NCBI GenBank assembly: GCA_946478775.1
Contig: CAMLDR010000198.1
Coordinates: 1-7,553, forward strand
Direction: 5' to 3'
Source of the DNA: an uncultured Flavobacteriales bacterium
Lineage (GTDB): Bacteria; Bacteroidota; Bacteroidia; Flavobacteriales; Crocinitomicaceae
Length of the DNA stretch: 7,553 nucleotides
Made by a program: the position numbers and the translations under genes. Below the pieces are notes generated by a model that saw only the letters and a list, made by a program, of their open reading frames with translations, was not told where the DNA came from and searched no databases. Positions 6,685 through 7,553 of this stretch are shown piece after piece. Position 1 is the stretch's first letter. Each line of letters opens with the position of its first letter.

Positions 6685-6721
6685 AAAAAACCTCCCTTCA
6701 GTGTGATCCGAAGAGAGGCTT
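6685..6721 (-). terminator. Rho-independent terminator of the drug transporter gene
   Basis: On the minus strand CCTCTCTTC (6710-6718) pairs with GAAGGGAGG (6691-6699), with one G-T wobble and a ten-base loop. Flanking A-T pairs extend the stem, and a TTTTTT run (6685-6690) follows. The stem base lies about 28 bases after the transporter's stop codon at 6750. It insulates the kinase operon from the transporter gene. Confidence 0.9.
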
Positions 6722-6749
6722 TGCATTTGTATCAGGATGTAGTTCTATC

Positions 6750-7553
6750 TTAATGTCCGTCTGCTACCACAGCTTTCGCACTTTTTTTGTAGCGGATCAG
6801 AAAGACCACCGGAACACAGATCAGGATCAAACACGCTACCATGAAGAATCCGTGGTTGTAACTCACCAGCATCTGCTGCCTGGTCATCAACCCTTCCATG
6901 GTCCGATTGGCCATTGCCGCAGCTTCCACCGAATCGAATCCTCTTGACAGGAAGTTTTGGGTCAATAATTGCATCCGCTCATTTACGGCATCGCTGTATT
7001 GATTGATGTAGCCTATCATATTTCCTCTTACCAAAGCGTTGGTATTTGTCAGGTAAACGTTGATCAAAGCAATGCCCACAGAACCACCCAACTGGCGGAT
7101 CATGTTTGCCAAACCGATTGCCTGCGGCATATCCTTCGGATTTAAACCCTGAACGGCCAATGTCAGAATAGGAGACATCATGAATGCCATCCCGAAACCG
7201 CGTAATACAAAAGGCAGATAGAAATTACTTTCCGAAGAATCCGGTGAAGAGAATGCCAGCATCATCACAAAGGTGAAGGTCATTCCAATTCCAAACAGGA
7301 TCACCGTTTTCGGGTTCATTCCGCCACCAAGCAAGCGTCCCACCAAGGGCATGGCCACGGCGGTACAAAGCGCCCCGGGAATCATGAACATTCCGGTTTG
7401 TGTTGCCGTCCAGCCCAATGAGATTTGTACAAACAATGGGAAAATAAACACCGTTCCGAAGAGCATCAAACCGAGCAGGAAGTTCATAATGGAACCCATT
7501 ATCATGTTGTAGTTCTTGTATAAGCGAATGTTTACAGCCGGATAATCGATCTT
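6750..7553 (-). CDS. DHA2-family (EmrB/QacA-type) MFS drug transporter, 5' end beyond window
   Basis: The last 267 residues are visible; the reading frame is open to the window edge, so the Met at 7505 is internal. The fragment begins with PAVNIRLYKNYN, the cytoplasmic lead into a mid-protein membrane helix typical of 14-helix DHA2 exporters. About six membrane segments follow, near residues 17-43, 52-72, 83-102, 111-136, 147-168 and 235-254 of the fragment. Family-typical stretches are TGMFMIPGALCTAVAMPLVGRL (53-74, a proline/glycine-rich helix ending in a loop with Gly-Arg) and MIRQLGGSVGIALI (151-164). A long polar loop (about 170-233) precedes the last helix and a Lys-rich tail. Such proteins use the proton gradient to export hydrophobic drugs or other small molecules across the inner membrane, often with a periplasmic adaptor and an outer-membrane channel; partners would lie upstream, outside the window. 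The substrate cannot be predicted. A terminator closes the gene, so no functional link to the kinase operon is implied. Confidence 0.92.
   Translation of the reverse strand, partial: KIDYPAVNIRLYKNYNMIMGSIMNFLLGLMLFGTVFIFPLFVQISLGWTATQTGMFMIPGALCTAVAMPLVGRLLGGGMNPKTVILFGIGMTFTFVMMLAFSSPDSSESNFYLPFVLRGFGMAFMMSPILTLAVQGLNPKDMPQAIGLANMIRQLGGSVGIALINVYLTNTNALVRGNMIGYINQYSDAVNERMQLLTQNFLSRGFDSVEAAAMANRTMEGLMTRQQMLVSYNHGFFMVACLILICVPVVFLIRYKKSAKAVVADGH

Noticed and set aside
6637..6690. Plus-strand promoter driven by the perfect direct repeats
   Set aside because: The position 29 bp downstream (6666-6673) reads AGCATAAA, not TAnnTTTG, and no plus-strand gene follows.

Overview
The window looks like chromosomal DNA from a Bacteroidota bacterium, probably a flavobacterium. 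A Crocinitomicaceae/Fluviicola-like source is a guess. The evidence is the moderately AT-rich sequence, a TAnnTTTG-type -7 promoter box, the absence of strong Shine-Dalgarno sequences, a delta-60 repeat secreted protein, and a LytS/LytTR two-component pair whose kinase carries a propeller and a Y_Y_Y domain. All five genes lie on the minus strand, so transcription runs from high to low coordinates. No rRNA, tRNA, CRISPR array, insertion sequence or phage gene was seen.

Layout in the direction of transcription. (1) 7553-6750: the C-terminal half of a DHA2 (EmrB/QacA-type) drug transporter, cut by the window edge and closed by a strong terminator at 6685-6721. (2) 6490-3605: a 961-residue membrane sensor kinase. 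(3) 3597-2845: its LytTR response regulator, seven bases downstream in the same operon, with a terminator at 2787-2816. (4) 2690-1212: a 492-residue secreted protein of unknown function, with a terminator at 1132-1165. (5) 937-1: the first 312 residues of a secreted delta-60 repeat protein that continues past the window edge.

The most interesting signal is non-coding. Three intergenic regions each carry two copies of a 12-bp element (consensus GTCGTTTACAAA), always repeated at exactly 21 bp, or two helical turns. LytTR-domain regulators bind tandem sites with this layout. In front of the two secreted-protein genes the pair sits in the same orientation and exactly 29 bp upstream of a -7-like box, so the two control regions have the same geometry. 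In front of the kinase gene the two copies are perfect but inverted relative to the gene.

The simplest reading is a compact local regulon. A propeller sensor detects an unknown signal in the periplasm, phosphorylates the LytTR regulator, and the regulator controls the two neighbouring secreted-protein genes and perhaps its own operon. The binding sites and target genes are inferred from sequence and have not been demonstrated.
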